Translations under genes and position numbers: made by a program
In this document: positions 11,668 through 22,140 of the stretch, one piece after another
Position numbering within the stretch: the stretch's first letter is position 1
Layout of the letters: each line of letters opens with the position of its first letter
Assembly (NCBI GenBank): GCA_944990035.1
Contig: CALYLX010000116.1
Location: 248,001 to 312,000 of the forward strand
Length of the DNA stretch: 64,000 bases
Direction of reading: 5' to 3'
Source: Clitopilus passeckerianus
Lineage: Eukaryota; Basidiomycota; Agaricomycetes; Agaricales; Entolomataceae
Notes under the pieces: generated by a model
Databases searched by the model: none
Told to the model about the DNA's origin: nothing
The model's input: the letters and a program-made list of their open reading frames with translations, nothing else

Positions 11668-11679
11668 GCAATAAATAGC
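11668..11679 (+). promoter_or_regulatory. TATA-like core promoter, BBE oxidase 1
   Basis: The 12-mer GCAATAAATAGC starts 52 nt before the ATG at 11720. The identical 12-mer occurs at the same distance upstream of the oxidases at 26220 and 53837. The conserved spacing supports a TATA-type core promoter element. Confidence 0.6.
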
Positions 11680-11719
11680 GCGAAAGAGACTCGGATGAAG
11701 TCGTACCTTCTCAACCCCA

Positions 11720-13675
11720 ATGAAGCTTCTCCAACTTCTTCCGTTGGCTGCCCTCGTAGTAGCCGAGCCTTCATCGCGATGCAAATGCATTTTTGGCGAA
11801 AAATGCTGGCCTTCGGAGGAAGAATTCGGGAAACTCTCGTCACAAGTCTCTCAGGCACTTTTGTTCCCTGTTCCGCCCGAGGCAGCTTGCTATCCCGTTT
11901 CCAGCCCATCCGGGAACTGCAGTGACGTTCAGGCAAACACCTTCGATGGTAACTGGCGAGCGGACCAGCCTGGGTCCATGCAGTCAGTCAACTTCGAGGC
12001 CTATACCTTCAAAAATGGCACTGTCAGTGCTTGTTACCTGAATACCACCATCGGTGCTCCGTGTGAGCAAGGAAGCATCGCCATCGCTGGTGTTGATGTG
12101 CGCTCTGTCGCGGACGCCCAGGCCGCTCTCAAGTTCGCTTCCGACCGCAATCTACGTCTAACCATCAAGAACACTGGGTAAGCTACCTCTTCCTCTTTTC
12201 TTCGCCATGCTGAATAGAGCATTTGTAGTCATTGCTATTTGGGACGGAGCACTGCTCGTGGATCATTCTTCCTCTGGACCCATCACCTCAAGAACATTAC
12301 TTACAATGACAGTTTTGCGCCTACTGGAGCTCCCAGCGGTGAAACCTACAAAGGTATGTGCTCCTCCACCAGCGTCATTGATGCATACTCATATAGTACG
12401 CTTTAGCCCTCACTTTAGGTGCTGGAGTGCAGTGGCACGAGGCTTATGATGCTGCTGAACAAAATCGCCGCATCGTTGTGGGTGGCATCTCGGCTGGAGG
12501 GTCCGTTGGTGCTTCGGGTGGCTGGATTCAAGGTGGAGGGCACAGCGCACTTGCCCCACTACACGGATTAGGTATGTGGTGGTCCGTCAACCCCACTGTG
12601 CAATACACTAATTGGTTCACAGGTGTCGACAACGTTTTGGAGTTCGAGGTCGTCACAGCCCAAGGAAAACACCTCGTCGTCAACAGCCACCAGAATCAAG
12701 ACTTGTTTTGGGCCTTGAGGGGCGGCGGAGGTGGTACCTATGCCTTGGTCCTTTCTGCCACTTACAAGACCTATGACCCGATCCCCGTCACCGAGATGCT
12801 CTTCAGCGCCAACTTCACCTCTACCGAAGCCGCCAAATCCGTTTTGACGGAATACGTCAAGTTCAATCGGATTCTCAGTGATAACGGCTGGGGTGGTTAC
12901 GCCTGGCTCAGCGCTCAGAACCTCCGATTCTTTTATATCGCCCCGAATATCTCCCTCGCAGATGCAAATGCGACTGCAACGGCATTCGTACAGCACGCAC
13001 AAAATGTTACTGGAGACGCTGGGGCAATATTCCAGCCTCTTGACTCTTTCTATGAGTGGTACAAATCTCGCTTCGGCAGTGGTGAACAGGTTGGAACCAG
13101 TGTCGAGTTGGGTTCTCGTCTAATCTCTCGAGACTTGTCTATCCACGACCCAGCAAAGATTGCCGATATTATGCTCTCTGTTAATGATACTCTAGCCTTG
13201 AAGTAAGTCATGCAACCTCCTGACCTATCGTAATGACTGACCGCTTTTTTCAGCTTTGTTGCAGGAGGAGCCGTTGCCAAGGCTGATCCAGAGTCGACTG
13301 GCTTAAATCCTAACTGGCGTAAAGCAGTCGGACACATCTACGTCGCTGGGGGTTGGGCTGAGTATACCCCTCTCTCCGAAATACAAGAGATCAGACAACA
13401 TATCAAGAATTCAGTAGACATACTGGATGGACTTTCTCCCGACTCGGCTACCTACCTGAACGAAGTGAGTACCTGTTTGAACTAAGGTTTGAATCTAAGC
13501 CCTGACAAACCCATAGGCGAGTCTTTATGAGCGCAATTTCAAGAAAGCGTTCTTCGGGCCCCATTACAATAAGCTCAAGTCGATCAAGGCGAAATACGAT
13601 CCGCGGTCTTTATTCGTCGTTGCAGCTGGTGTGGGTTCCGACGACTGGGACAGCAGCCTTAACTGTCCAGCCTAG
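11720..13675 (+). CDS. Secreted BBE-type FAD-linked oxidase, copy 1
   Basis: Predicted secreted flavoprotein of the VAO/BBE family (FAD_binding_4 plus BBE C-terminal domain), about 560 residues in six exons. The signal peptide is MKLLQLLPLAALVVA. A Cys-rich mature N-terminus (CKCIFGEKCWP) follows. The FAD domain includes GVDVRSVADAQAALKFA and, across intron 1, KNTGHCYLGRSTARGSF with the histidine expected to anchor FAD; then GGISAGGSVGASGGWIQGGG and HQNQDLFWALRGGGGGTYA. The C-terminal BBE segment is YNKLKSIKAKYDPRSLFVV...DDWDSSLNCPA. Many N-glycosylation sequons (NCS, NGT, NTT, NFT, NVT) fit secretion. Introns are near 12178-12228, 12357-12417, 12572-12623, 13203-13252 and 13465-13517. The family oxidises alcohols, sugars or alkaloid-type substrates; the substrate here is unknown. 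The second flavin-linking Cys seen in bicovalent members is absent at its usual place. The ATG at 11695 is out of frame, so 11720 is the start. Confidence 0.88.
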
Positions 13676-13918
13676 TAAGAAATCATGATGACATTCAGTT
13701 CGACCACGTAAGGAACTGGTCCATCTGGAGTAGTACTTGGATGTAATACTCTTGACTATATTACCCTAATTTGACCTGTTTATTTATCGCCGGTTTTCTC
13801 TGGCTTTCATCAGAATCGGTTAGCCGCCCTCGAAGGTATGGGCACGTCGTCGGAGTCAGATTAGCGCTCAGCACAGCACAAGTTCGACCCAACATCTTTC
13901 ATCCGCTCCCACGACCAG

Positions 13919-15697
13919 ATGAATCTCTCATCCACTACGGCTAGCACAACTAGCTGCCTAGAGAATGCATTTCTCAGCAATCTTGCACGATCCGCTGGCC
14001 AGTCAAATAGTGAAATCCTCTCACGCGACGTAGACACTGCAATCCAGGATGCTCTCCCAGGGATCGAAGAAGAGCTGGGCGTTCTTGACGAGGAAATTGC
14101 AATCCTCCAAGCCAAACGGTCTAAAATCGTTGGTCTTGTTCAGAGTCTCGACGTTGCACGAGCACCCCATAAGCGATTGACACTCGATGTCCTGACCCAC
14201 ATTTTCTCTATGGTGGCGGAAGGCTCTAAATTGTCTATTAGCAGAGTACGAGTATATCCACCTTGGGTAATTCGCTCAGTCTGTTCATACTGGAGAAAAG
14301 TTGCTTTGGAGCACCGTACTTTATGGAACGCGATAATCCTACAACCCAGCCCCTACATTTACGGTGGAGAAGCAAGAGTTATCGACTGGGACAAGAAGAT
14401 AACTCGCGCCCTCTCTATCCTCCCTAGCGAAACGGATGTTTCAATCTCTCTCCGTATGAACTAAGGCGCTAATTATCTAGTGGACAATGCTTTCAAGAAG
14501 CTAATCCTACCTCTTGCCCTGCACTTACGCACGCTGGTGCTCCTGGGGAGTGGCCTTCGAGCATTCGTGAATATCTTCCAAATGTCTTCCCCTACCTCCT
14601 TTCCTGCCCTTAACACCGTGAAGCTGATACTCCATAATTGGGGAACTGAAGGTCCGCAGGAGCTTCCCTGGCTTGGTGGAGGTGTATCGGATAACGGCAC
14701 CGAAACCGAGACCGGCTCTGAGGCATCACTCTTGAGCTCAGCACCGAACTTACACTCTTTCGATATATTATGGGAGTCAACCACAGGGTTCCAGGAATTC
14801 TTCCAAGGACTCCAAAGTCGAATTTGCTGGGGAAAACTCACCCACCTTCAATTGAAGAGCAATGATTACAACCCAATGGATTACGATCACCTTCTGCCAG
14901 CACTGACCGCTGCCACGAACCTACGACGCCTCTCCATGAATCTCGACGGAGGCCTAGATAATTTGCCCCAAACTCTGGATATGATCACTTTACCTCACCT
15001 CCAACACCTCCACGTAAAGTCCCTCACACTTCCCAAAATCTTTGACTTCCTCATCCTCCCATCTCTCCAACACCTGATCATTGATGCGGTTGATGACGAG
15101 GTTTTACAAACTATTTTCGCAATGATTACCCGGTCTTCGACTTCTCTCGTTTCCTTCGAGGAACGGGATACATTGGGTCACAACCGGCGGGCGTCAACGG
15201 GCTTTTTCACTGAATTCATAACCCGTTGTGGGGACTTGGAGGAACTCAAGACCGACAGAGAGATAACGGCCGACCTCCTGTACAAGGTAGCTGCTCGCGA
15301 ATTGCTCGGCCGCTGTGACTTTCAGAGGTGGACAATCCCATCAAATGTTTCAGGTGAAGCAGTGGTCTCCACTATTGCTAAAGGACTGGAGTCGGAGAGG
15401 TCAAAGGAGAGACACCTCACTTTCGGGCATGAAAAATCAAAGTATTGGGTCCTGGTGTTGGGCAATGAGAAGAAGGAGGGCGAGAAAATCCAGTCGTTGA
15501 CCTCCAGATTCCGCTCAGAATATGGGTTAGAACTTCGATCTCACGAAGGCGGCTTGTTCTCGTCAGACTTTATCAACAGCTCAGCTGATGAATTCGACGA
15601 TGACGGTTTGTTCCGTCCCGATCGCGACATTAACTTTGAACGCGATTTTGGGCAGTGGTTCAATCCCACAGATGCCAACGGTTTAGACATGGTGTAG
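13919..15697 (+). pseudogene. F-box-like/LRR gene A, interrupted by one in-frame stop
   Basis: A 593-codon frame starts at ATG 13919 and is intact except for a TAA at 14462-14464. The sister gene at 17179 reads MNPDVSFLVEDAFKKLILPL across this point; here it is MN-stop-GANYLVDNAFKKLILPL with no length change. Otherwise it has the same design: N-terminal Ser/Thr-rich leader, coiled coil (LDEEIAILQAKRSKIVGLVQ, about residues 55-75), F-box-like segment (HKRLTLDVLTHIFSMVAEGS, then PPWVIRSVCSYWRKVALEHR), leucine-rich repeats, and an acidic C-terminus (FDDDGLFRPDRDINFERDFG). It sits 243 bp downstream of BBE oxidase 1 and belongs to the same duplicated unit. Two base changes (CCA to TAA) are needed, so it looks like a young pseudogene. 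An assembly error is possible. Confidence 0.8.
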
Positions 15698-16127
15698 GAG
15701 GAGTAGATGAGGTGTTGCATTTCAAATGGTGGGAGGAAAGCGATGGGTCAGAATTTTCTTGAATTTAACATGCCTTTAATATTCCTGTCTCCCGATTTCC
15801 ACCTTTTCTCCTGCCACCGCTCCCAGTGGTGATGCTTATAGCACCACCAAACGAACGTTCCCTGGTATTACTTCTTCTCATTCCGTACAATGTTTCGTAT
15901 TTCTTTATCCCAACCTTCATCGTCATCATGATTTCCCTCTTGGTTTTCACAAGATTGCCATATCTACGGCTATCTCTGTACTTTTTGTACATTTTAGTTG
16001 ATAGTATTTAGGCGGAGATGCTGATTGTCCTGACAATTTTCACCCGACTGAATGGAATGATGATGCCAGAGCTCAAGTCGTTAAAGGCCCGGTTACGAGC
16101 TGAAATCCTTAGTTCGTTCTTTTATTC
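15698..16127. other. 3' flank of F-box gene A
   Basis: No gene is seen. The pyrimidine-rich segment at about 15860-15980 (for example CGTCATCATGATTTC) resembles the 3' flank of F-box gene B at about 19310-19380. The duplication unit therefore extends past the stop codons. Confidence 0.5.
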
Positions 16128-16175
16128 CAGTCGCTGACGTGCGATTGGACGACTGGGACAGCAGCCTTATCGGCG
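16128..16175 (+). pseudogene. Remnant of a BBE oxidase C-terminus
   Basis: The bases from 16148 to 16169 are identical to 13640-13661 at the end of BBE oxidase 1 and encode the same DDWDSSL. Flanking bases also match loosely (GCTGACGTGCGATTGGAC versus GCTGGTGTGGGTTCCGAC). No other oxidase exon is recognisable nearby. It is a short decayed piece of an oxidase/F-box unit. Confidence 0.55.
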
Positions 16176-16666
16176 GAGTCGCATTCGGTGTGGCTGCCTA
16201 TCGTGCTGGAGACAAGGATGAAATCAAGGACTTCGATTTCAAATAAGCTATTTAGTGCCCCAGTGTACCGTGCTTCCTTTTGCGCTCGGAAGTGCACTTC
16301 TGCCAACTATGAAAGAAGTGAAATTAGCACAGCGTTATCCAGTAAACAAAGCAGCGATCCAACGGAATAACTAGGAACAAGTGAAGCCTACGGTGTGCGC
16401 TGACGCGGTTTGCCCGCAGAGAGGAGATCAAGCAGACAACTTGAAGCGGGAGTTCTCTACTAGTAGGCGACGTATGAAGCATCCACAATATTGAGACATT
16501 CAGCTTCCAGGTGAAGCTTGAAGTGCGGGTGTGGCAACGTCACTGGGACATCGTCAACAGCATCCAGCGAGAATTCCTCACACATTGGCCCAAGCCAGGG
16601 TTCATCATCAGGTTGAGACGTAAGAACCGAGCCCAGTGCAGAAATCAGCGTGACAACAATTCGTAA

Positions 16667-16800
16667 CAACCTCTATCGTCTACCACAACCAGAGCATGAC
16701 CTGAGCCAACCCCTCTTCGACTGACGGTGGCGCGCGACCAGCTGTCTCGAGAACACGTTTCTCTGATTGCACAATCTGCCGGCCAGTCGAATACCAAAGA
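16667..16800 (+). pseudogene. Remnant of an F-box-like gene 5' end
   Basis: The sequence from 16667 parallels the leader and first codons of F-box gene B (about 17150-17275). CTACCACAACCAGA precedes a mutated start (GAGCATGA instead of GATGAATC). AGCTG(T/C)CTCGAG..ACA..TTT and GCACAATCT...TCGAATACC follow in the same order. The reading frame is destroyed. Together with 16128-16175 this shows a third, decayed oxidase/F-box unit between genes A and B. Confidence 0.55.
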
Positions 16801-17178
16801 TGGAAATATGTTCAATCCTGACGAGAGGGCCAATCTTTCTACCTTTCTTATGCAAGTATTTGTCTAATGCATTTGTCACTTCAGCAACGCATTGTCGGTC
16901 TTTTTCGGGCTAGGCACCCTCCCAAGCGGAATCCCATGGGCTCCCTGTGCATTCAAGTCCAACTAAGTCGACCGAAACCAGTCAGCGGGCGTTCACTTTG
17001 AGTATTTAGGGAACCAGTTCGTCTAGTCTTGTACGGTAGCAATCTTGACTCGATATCTTCATCTATCAACGGATTTCTTTCATCAAAGTTGGTTAGACGC
17101 CGTTGAACAGAGGTGTTGTGTGATTGGCGCCCAACACACCACTTCAAACCAACCTCTTTCATCAGCTACCACAACCAG

Positions 17179-19044
17179 ATGAATCTCTCTCCCACCACCA
17201 CAGATACAGCTAGCTGCCTCGAGGACACATTTATATGCAATATAGCACAATCTTTTGGGCGATCGAATACCGAAATCCTTTCATGGGACGCAGACACTGC
17301 AATTGAGGAGGCTAGGCCACGAATCCAAGACGAGTTAGACGCTCTTGACGAGGAAATCGCAAAGCTCCTGGTCAAACGCTCTATCATCTTTGGTATTGTT
17401 CAGAGCCTTAACGTTGCACAGGCAGTCCATAAACGATTGCCACTCGATGTCCTGACCCAGATTTTCTCAATGGTAGCGGAGGGTTCTGAGCTTTCCATCA
17501 GCAACATACGAACATATCCACCCTGGGTAATCCGCTCCGTCTGTTCGCATTGGAGAAAGGTTGCCTTGGAGCAGCGGACCTTATGGAATACAATAATCTT
17601 GCAACCAAAGTCCTACGGATACGCTGGAGAAGCAAGAATTATTGATTGGCACAAGAAGATAACTCGCACCCTCTCTATCCTCCCGGGTGAAACCGATGTT
17701 TCAATCACTCTCCACATGAACCCAGACGTCAGTTTTTTGGTGGAAGATGCTTTTAAGAAGCTAATTCTGCCGCTTTCCTCCCGCTTGCGTACTCTGGTGC
17801 TCATCGGCGGTGGCCTGGAGGCGTTCGCACATCTCTTCCGCATGCCTTCCCCTACATCCTTTCCTGCCTTGACCACCTTGAAACTGATTCACAGTTGGAG
17901 AATGGAAGGTCTGAAGGATTTCAGATGGCTTGACGGGACATTTCATGATGGCCCCTTGGCCGAGTCCGGCTCTCAGGCATGCCTCTTCAGCTCAGCACCG
18001 AACTTGCACACTCTCGATGTAATATGGGAGACGTCTATTGGATTCCAGGAGTTATTTAAAGAACTCCGGAATCGAGTTCGCTGGGAAAACCTCACGCACC
18101 TCCAGGTGAAGGGCGGTGGTTGTACACCAAAGGACGATGGGTACATGTCACTGCGGCCAGCACTAACCGCCGCCACGAACTTAAGACGCCTCTCACTGGA
18201 GCTTAATGGTGGCCTGGGTACTGTGTCCCAAACTCAAGATATGATCACGTTCCCTCACCTCCAAAATCTCCATATGAGGTCCTTTCCACTCCCCGATATC
18301 TTTGACTCCCTCATCCTCCCATCTCTCCGACATCTGGTCATTCAAGATGTGGTCGAGGATAAAGCCCTTCGACGTATATCCGCAATGATTACGCGGTCTT
18401 CGTGCTCTCTAGTCTCCTTCGAGGAACGAAGTGTGCTCGGTGACCGGCGGCGGCACACAGCAACAGCTTTTTTCACTGAATTCATAACCCGTTGCGGGGA
18501 CTTGATGGAACTCAAGACCAATCGAGAGATAACCCCTCATCTCCTATACAGGGTTGCTACTCAAGAACTGCTCGGCCGCTGCGGCTTTCAGAAGTGGAAG
18601 GTTCCTTCGGACCTTTCAATTAAGGGCGTCGTGTCCACTATTGCTGATGGACTGGAAAGGCACTCAAGTTTCGGACGGGAGAAATCAAAATACAGGATCC
18701 TGGTGTTGGAATCTAAAGATAACAAGGAGGCCGAGGCAATTCAATCGTCGTCTTCCAAATTTCGCCCGGAATACGGGTTAGAACTTCGATCTTTCGGTAG
18801 CCCTCAACTTCACAGCCCACAGCGTAGACTTCCCAGACCTGGGCCGATGAGAACTTGGCCTTCGCAAGGATCGAGTAATCTAGGTTCAGCAAGCGACCTG
18901 TTTTCATCCGAATTTATCAACAGCGTTGCAAGCTCCCTTGATGAATTTGATAGCAATGGTTTGTTCCGTCCCGATGACGACTTTGAACGGGATTTTGGAC
19001 TGTGGTTCAATCAGGACGACGTCAACGGGCTAAACATGAATTAA
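17179..19044 (+). CDS. F-box-like/LRR protein B, intact, intronless
   Basis: An intronless 621-residue protein. The start is ATG 17179 (MNLSPTTTDTASCLED), matching the position of the start in gene A; the frame is open a little further upstream but without another ATG. It has an N-terminal coiled coil (DELDALDEEIAKLLVKRSII, about residues 53-75). The F-box-like region is VHKRLPLDVLTQIFSMVAEG followed by PPWVIRSVCSHWRKVALEQR. Leucine-rich repeats run from about 190 to 430, and there is a C-terminal acidic tail (FRPDDDFERDFGLW). Compared with gene A it carries an extra proline/serine-rich insert near 18800-18880. A role as an SCF substrate adaptor is inferred from the family only. Confidence 0.85.
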   Translation: MNLSPTTTDTASCLEDTFICNIAQSFGRSNTEILSWDADTAIEEARPRIQDELDALDEEIAKLLVKRSIIFGIVQSLNVAQAVHKRLPLDVLTQIFSMVAEGSELSISNIRTYPPWVIRSVCSHWRKVALEQRTLWNTIILQPKSYGYAGEARIIDWHKKITRTLSILPGETDVSITLHMNPDVSFLVEDAFKKLILPLSSRLRTLVLIGGGLEAFAHLFRMPSPTSFPALTTLKLIHSWRMEGLKDFRWLDGTFHDGPLAESGSQACLFSSAPNLHTLDVIWETSIGFQELFKELRNRVRWENLTHLQVKGGGCTPKDDGYMSLRPALTAATNLRRLSLELNGGLGTVSQTQDMITFPHLQNLHMRSFPLPDIFDSLILPSLRHLVIQDVVEDKALRRISAMITRSSCSLVSFEERSVLGDRRRHTATAFFTEFITRCGDLMELKTNREITPHLLYRVATQELLGRCGFQKWKVPSDLSIKGVVSTIADGLERHSSFGREKSKYRILVLESKDNKEAEAIQSSSSKFRPEYGLELRSFGSPQLHSPQRRLPRPGPMRTWPSQGSSNLGSASDLFSSEFINSVASSLDEFDSNGLFRPDDDFERDFGLWFNQDDVNGLNMN

Positions 19045-19534
19045 GAGGACTAGACGTGGGCATCCCTTCGAGGGGACGGGTTCGGTGGTGTATCTGGATG
19101 GGAGGAAAGCACTGGAACGACCAGAGTCATTTCGGAACCTTGGAACTTGTCATGCCTTTACCTTTCCTACATCTTGGCACCCGCCTTTTCTCCTTTTCCC
19201 TTTATACGACATGCATAATTCGAGGATGGTTAGGGTATTATCATCGGGAGAACAATCCCTGCTTTGCTCCTCCTTGCGTCTATCATTCCAGATAATTTAT
19301 CTATGCGCTACTTGTACAATTCGCATTTCTTTCTCCCAACGTTCATTCTCGTCATGATTTCTCTTTGCCATATCCACGACCTATACTTCAGTAGAAAATA
19401 CTTGTAACGTCAATGTAAGTAACCGCGTGTATGCTATATACGGAGGAGGTTTCTCGGATTTTTCCGACACCATCCCATGTCTTTTCTTTTCCTTTCTCTC
19501 TCTTTTCGTATTGTAACATCATCCTCGGTCTGCA
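19045..19534. other. 3' flank of F-box gene B
   Basis: No gene is seen. The T/C-rich stretch near 19310-19380 resembles the 3' flank of gene A. The rest is unremarkable. Confidence 0.4.
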
Positions 19535-20580
19535 TTAGAGACACACCGCAAGCCGGGATCCCTCTTTTCTTGCCTGACGTGCCAAACCCTCGCCTGGCTC
19601 AAACGAAGACGAAGATATAGGTTCAAACAAGACCCTTGCTCCCTCTCCGCCTGCCCTCTCAAACTTCAAATAGCGGAAAATTTGTCCAAACCTTCTGCTC
19701 CCCCGGCTTTGACAACTCCAGAGGTTGTGTGCCATGCCACTACACGAAAGTAACAACATCACTCTACCCCATCTCTGCCTAGTATTCAAGTTGAATCCTC
19801 GGTCTCAGCGCCCATTCATGCACATGGTCAACGCTGCATTTTCCAGCCCAGATTCTTTCCTCCTGTTGAACTGGTTGGGATAGATATGCTGTCGTGAGCA
19901 CAAGTAGCGCCATTCTCCGTCGTGCTCTTCTTCCTCGTCAAACGAAGGCATGGCTTCTATCTTTCCCTCCTCTCCTCCCTCCCTCGCGCGAATCTTGCAA
20001 CCTCGGCCGCTCTCTCAGGCGCGGCATAGTGGTATAATTCAAAGGCATTCCTGGTACTCGGCCACTCCAAAGTTTTCACTACATCCCGCGTCTTCGTCCC
20101 TTATCCACGGATTCCACAGGAACCTCTGCCCTCCAATGCTTTGTAGCTCCCCAACCCCACCCAACTCTCTCAATTCCACGCATAAATTCTGCACATCAAA
20201 CCAAACTGCCGCTTCAAGGGTAGGGTGATCAAATTCAATCGGGTTTAATTCATGGGCTAGGTGGTGTGGTGCGGGAAGGGCACAGCGAGAATCATATCCA
20301 TGAACAGCAAAGTCATTTGGAGGAGAGGATTTGTCTTCCTATTCCCTGCTTCTCGCATTCCTCCTTCGGCTCCTCGTCAAGACAGAAATATTTGCCATTG
20401 AATCCACCGACGATCCACGCGAACCCTCGACCCCACAACCACGATTCTATTTCCTCGAAATGATGGACATACCCTCCCTCTGGGTATGATTTCCCTCCCA
20501 CTCCCCCATAACAAATGCCCTCTTCATATCGTCGCTGGTGACACGGCGGGAGCTGGGGGCTCATAAGATCTTCCAACTTT
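19535..20580 (-). pseudogene. Unidentified coding-like sequence, probably broken
   Basis: Several minus-strand stretches read like protein but sit in different frames without obvious introns. Near 20320-20500 is HHFEEIESWLWGRGFAWIVG, then FNGKYFCLDEEPKEECEKQG. Near 20050-20310 is LNPIEFDHPTLEAAVWFDVQ, then NLCVELRELGGVGELQ. Near 19950-20045 is NAFELYHYAAPERAAEVARF. Near 19820-19950 is MPSFDEEEEHDGEWRYLCSR. Near 19540-19680 is FGQIFRYLKFERAGGEGARV. I recognise no family. The frame changes suggest a decayed gene, but unrecognised introns are possible. Confidence 0.3.
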
Positions 20581-21395
20581 TCGGTCCTTTACAAGCATCG
20601 TTCAGTTCACCCACTCAGATGCTGATACAGCTTGGGAAGCCTTCTGCCTGCGGTTTATATTCGGCCGACTTGTGGAGGTCTCTAATGGACACGATGAGGC
20701 GGCGTCATGTCCTGCTTGGGAGATACCTCCTTCCCCTACTCCCAGTGCCGAAAGAAACACAGTCATTAATATATTAAACTTTCTGTAACTTGAATTCTCA
20801 TTTTACCTTACGTCTCCGAGACTGATGGTCCGTATCCAGAGGCAAACATGGTAATTAGCCTGGATGTTCATTACATCCGCCACCATTTGCGACAAAACCA
20901 CTCCATAGCGATCTTCGTGGGTTTCCTCATTCCCTTGTTGGGATGGATCCGTGCTAACGACTACGACGCATTTAGACGAGCTCCCGGAAGAGGGTTAAAA
21001 GGGGATCCGTAAGTGGGATTATTGGGTGAGGAAGGTTTGATTCATCCAGACGGTCGAGATCTGTCTCCGTCGACTTTCAATGGCCATTTTGCTCCTTAGC
21101 TCAGGACCAATATGATCCAGTAACAACACGATGAAAATGTTGTAGCTCTACTTCATAATATCAAGGTTTTGGCGCGGCCATATGGAACAGAGCAATGTTT
21201 TATGGAAATCGCTAAAATCGTCACCATAAAGCAGATGAAAAGAATTGGAATTAGTCGAGATATATATATATATATAGATCGAATGGATTGAGATAGAGGT
21301 TAAAGATAAATAGGAAGTATCCTGAAGAAACAATTTCTACCGTTTTCGAAAACATTAGCACATATGGTATGGTGAAGACAGTTGATAGAATGGAT
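20581..21395. other. Intergenic region
   Basis: No gene is recognised. A short (TA)n tract lies at about 21262-21276. An open plus-strand frame near 20620-20760 has no start or conserved motif. Confidence 0.4.
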
Positions 21396-21399
21396 CTAG

Positions 21400-22140
21400 T
21401 TCCGCAACTTGGTGTCCTCCAGGTCCACCTCGACAGCTCCATGCATACGCAGGAGTTCGACGGTTGACTCCCTACCCATCTCAGCTGCGTATGAAAGGGG
21501 AGTCCGACCATTGTTGTCCTTCGAGTTCACCTCAATGTCTCCATGCTCGAGCAGGAGCTTGACAACGGAGCCCAAGCCCTTCTCAGCCGCGTATGAAAGG
21601 GGAGTTTGGCCATTGTTGTCCTTTGTGTTCGTGTCAACGCCTTCATGCTTGAGCAGGAGCTCAACGACTCCCCTTAACTGGGCCTTGATATTTTCCGGCT
21701 CCCACGACTGGGGGACATCCCAATGGTGGGGGTGGGGGAAATAGGGATCCCGATCCAGATATTTCGGTTTTTCCGGTCTTCATTTTCTTCTTGGGAGAGC
21801 GAGTTCATCGCATACCTGAGTGAGGTCCAACCATTGTTGTCCTTCGAGTTCACCTCGACACCTCCGTGTTCAAGCAGAAGCTTGACAGTGGATTCCCGGC
21901 CCTTCTTGGCCGCGTATGAAAGGGGAGTTCGGCCATTGTTGTCCTTCGAGTTCACCTCGACACCTCCGTGTTCAAGGAGAAGCTTGACAATGGATTCCCA
22001 GCCATTCTCGGCCGCGTATGAAAGGGGAGTTCGGCCTTTGTTGTCCTTTGGGTTTACCTCGACACCCCCGTGTGCAAGCAGGAGCTTGGCAATCGACTCA
22101 TCACTGCTCTGGGCTGCGTATGAGATAGGCGTTCGGCCAT
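21400..22140 (-). repeat. Ankyrin repeat array, 102-bp period
   Basis: Near-identical 102-bp (34-residue) units encode SKDNNGRTPLSYAA..G.E and VKLLLEHGGVEVN. The same GTATG landmark falls at 21489, 21591, 21914 and 22016, exactly 102 bp apart within each pair. The DNA-level similarity between units implies recent expansion or gene conversion. The array is interrupted at about 21700-21820 by non-repeat sequence and a change of frame. Confidence 0.85.
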
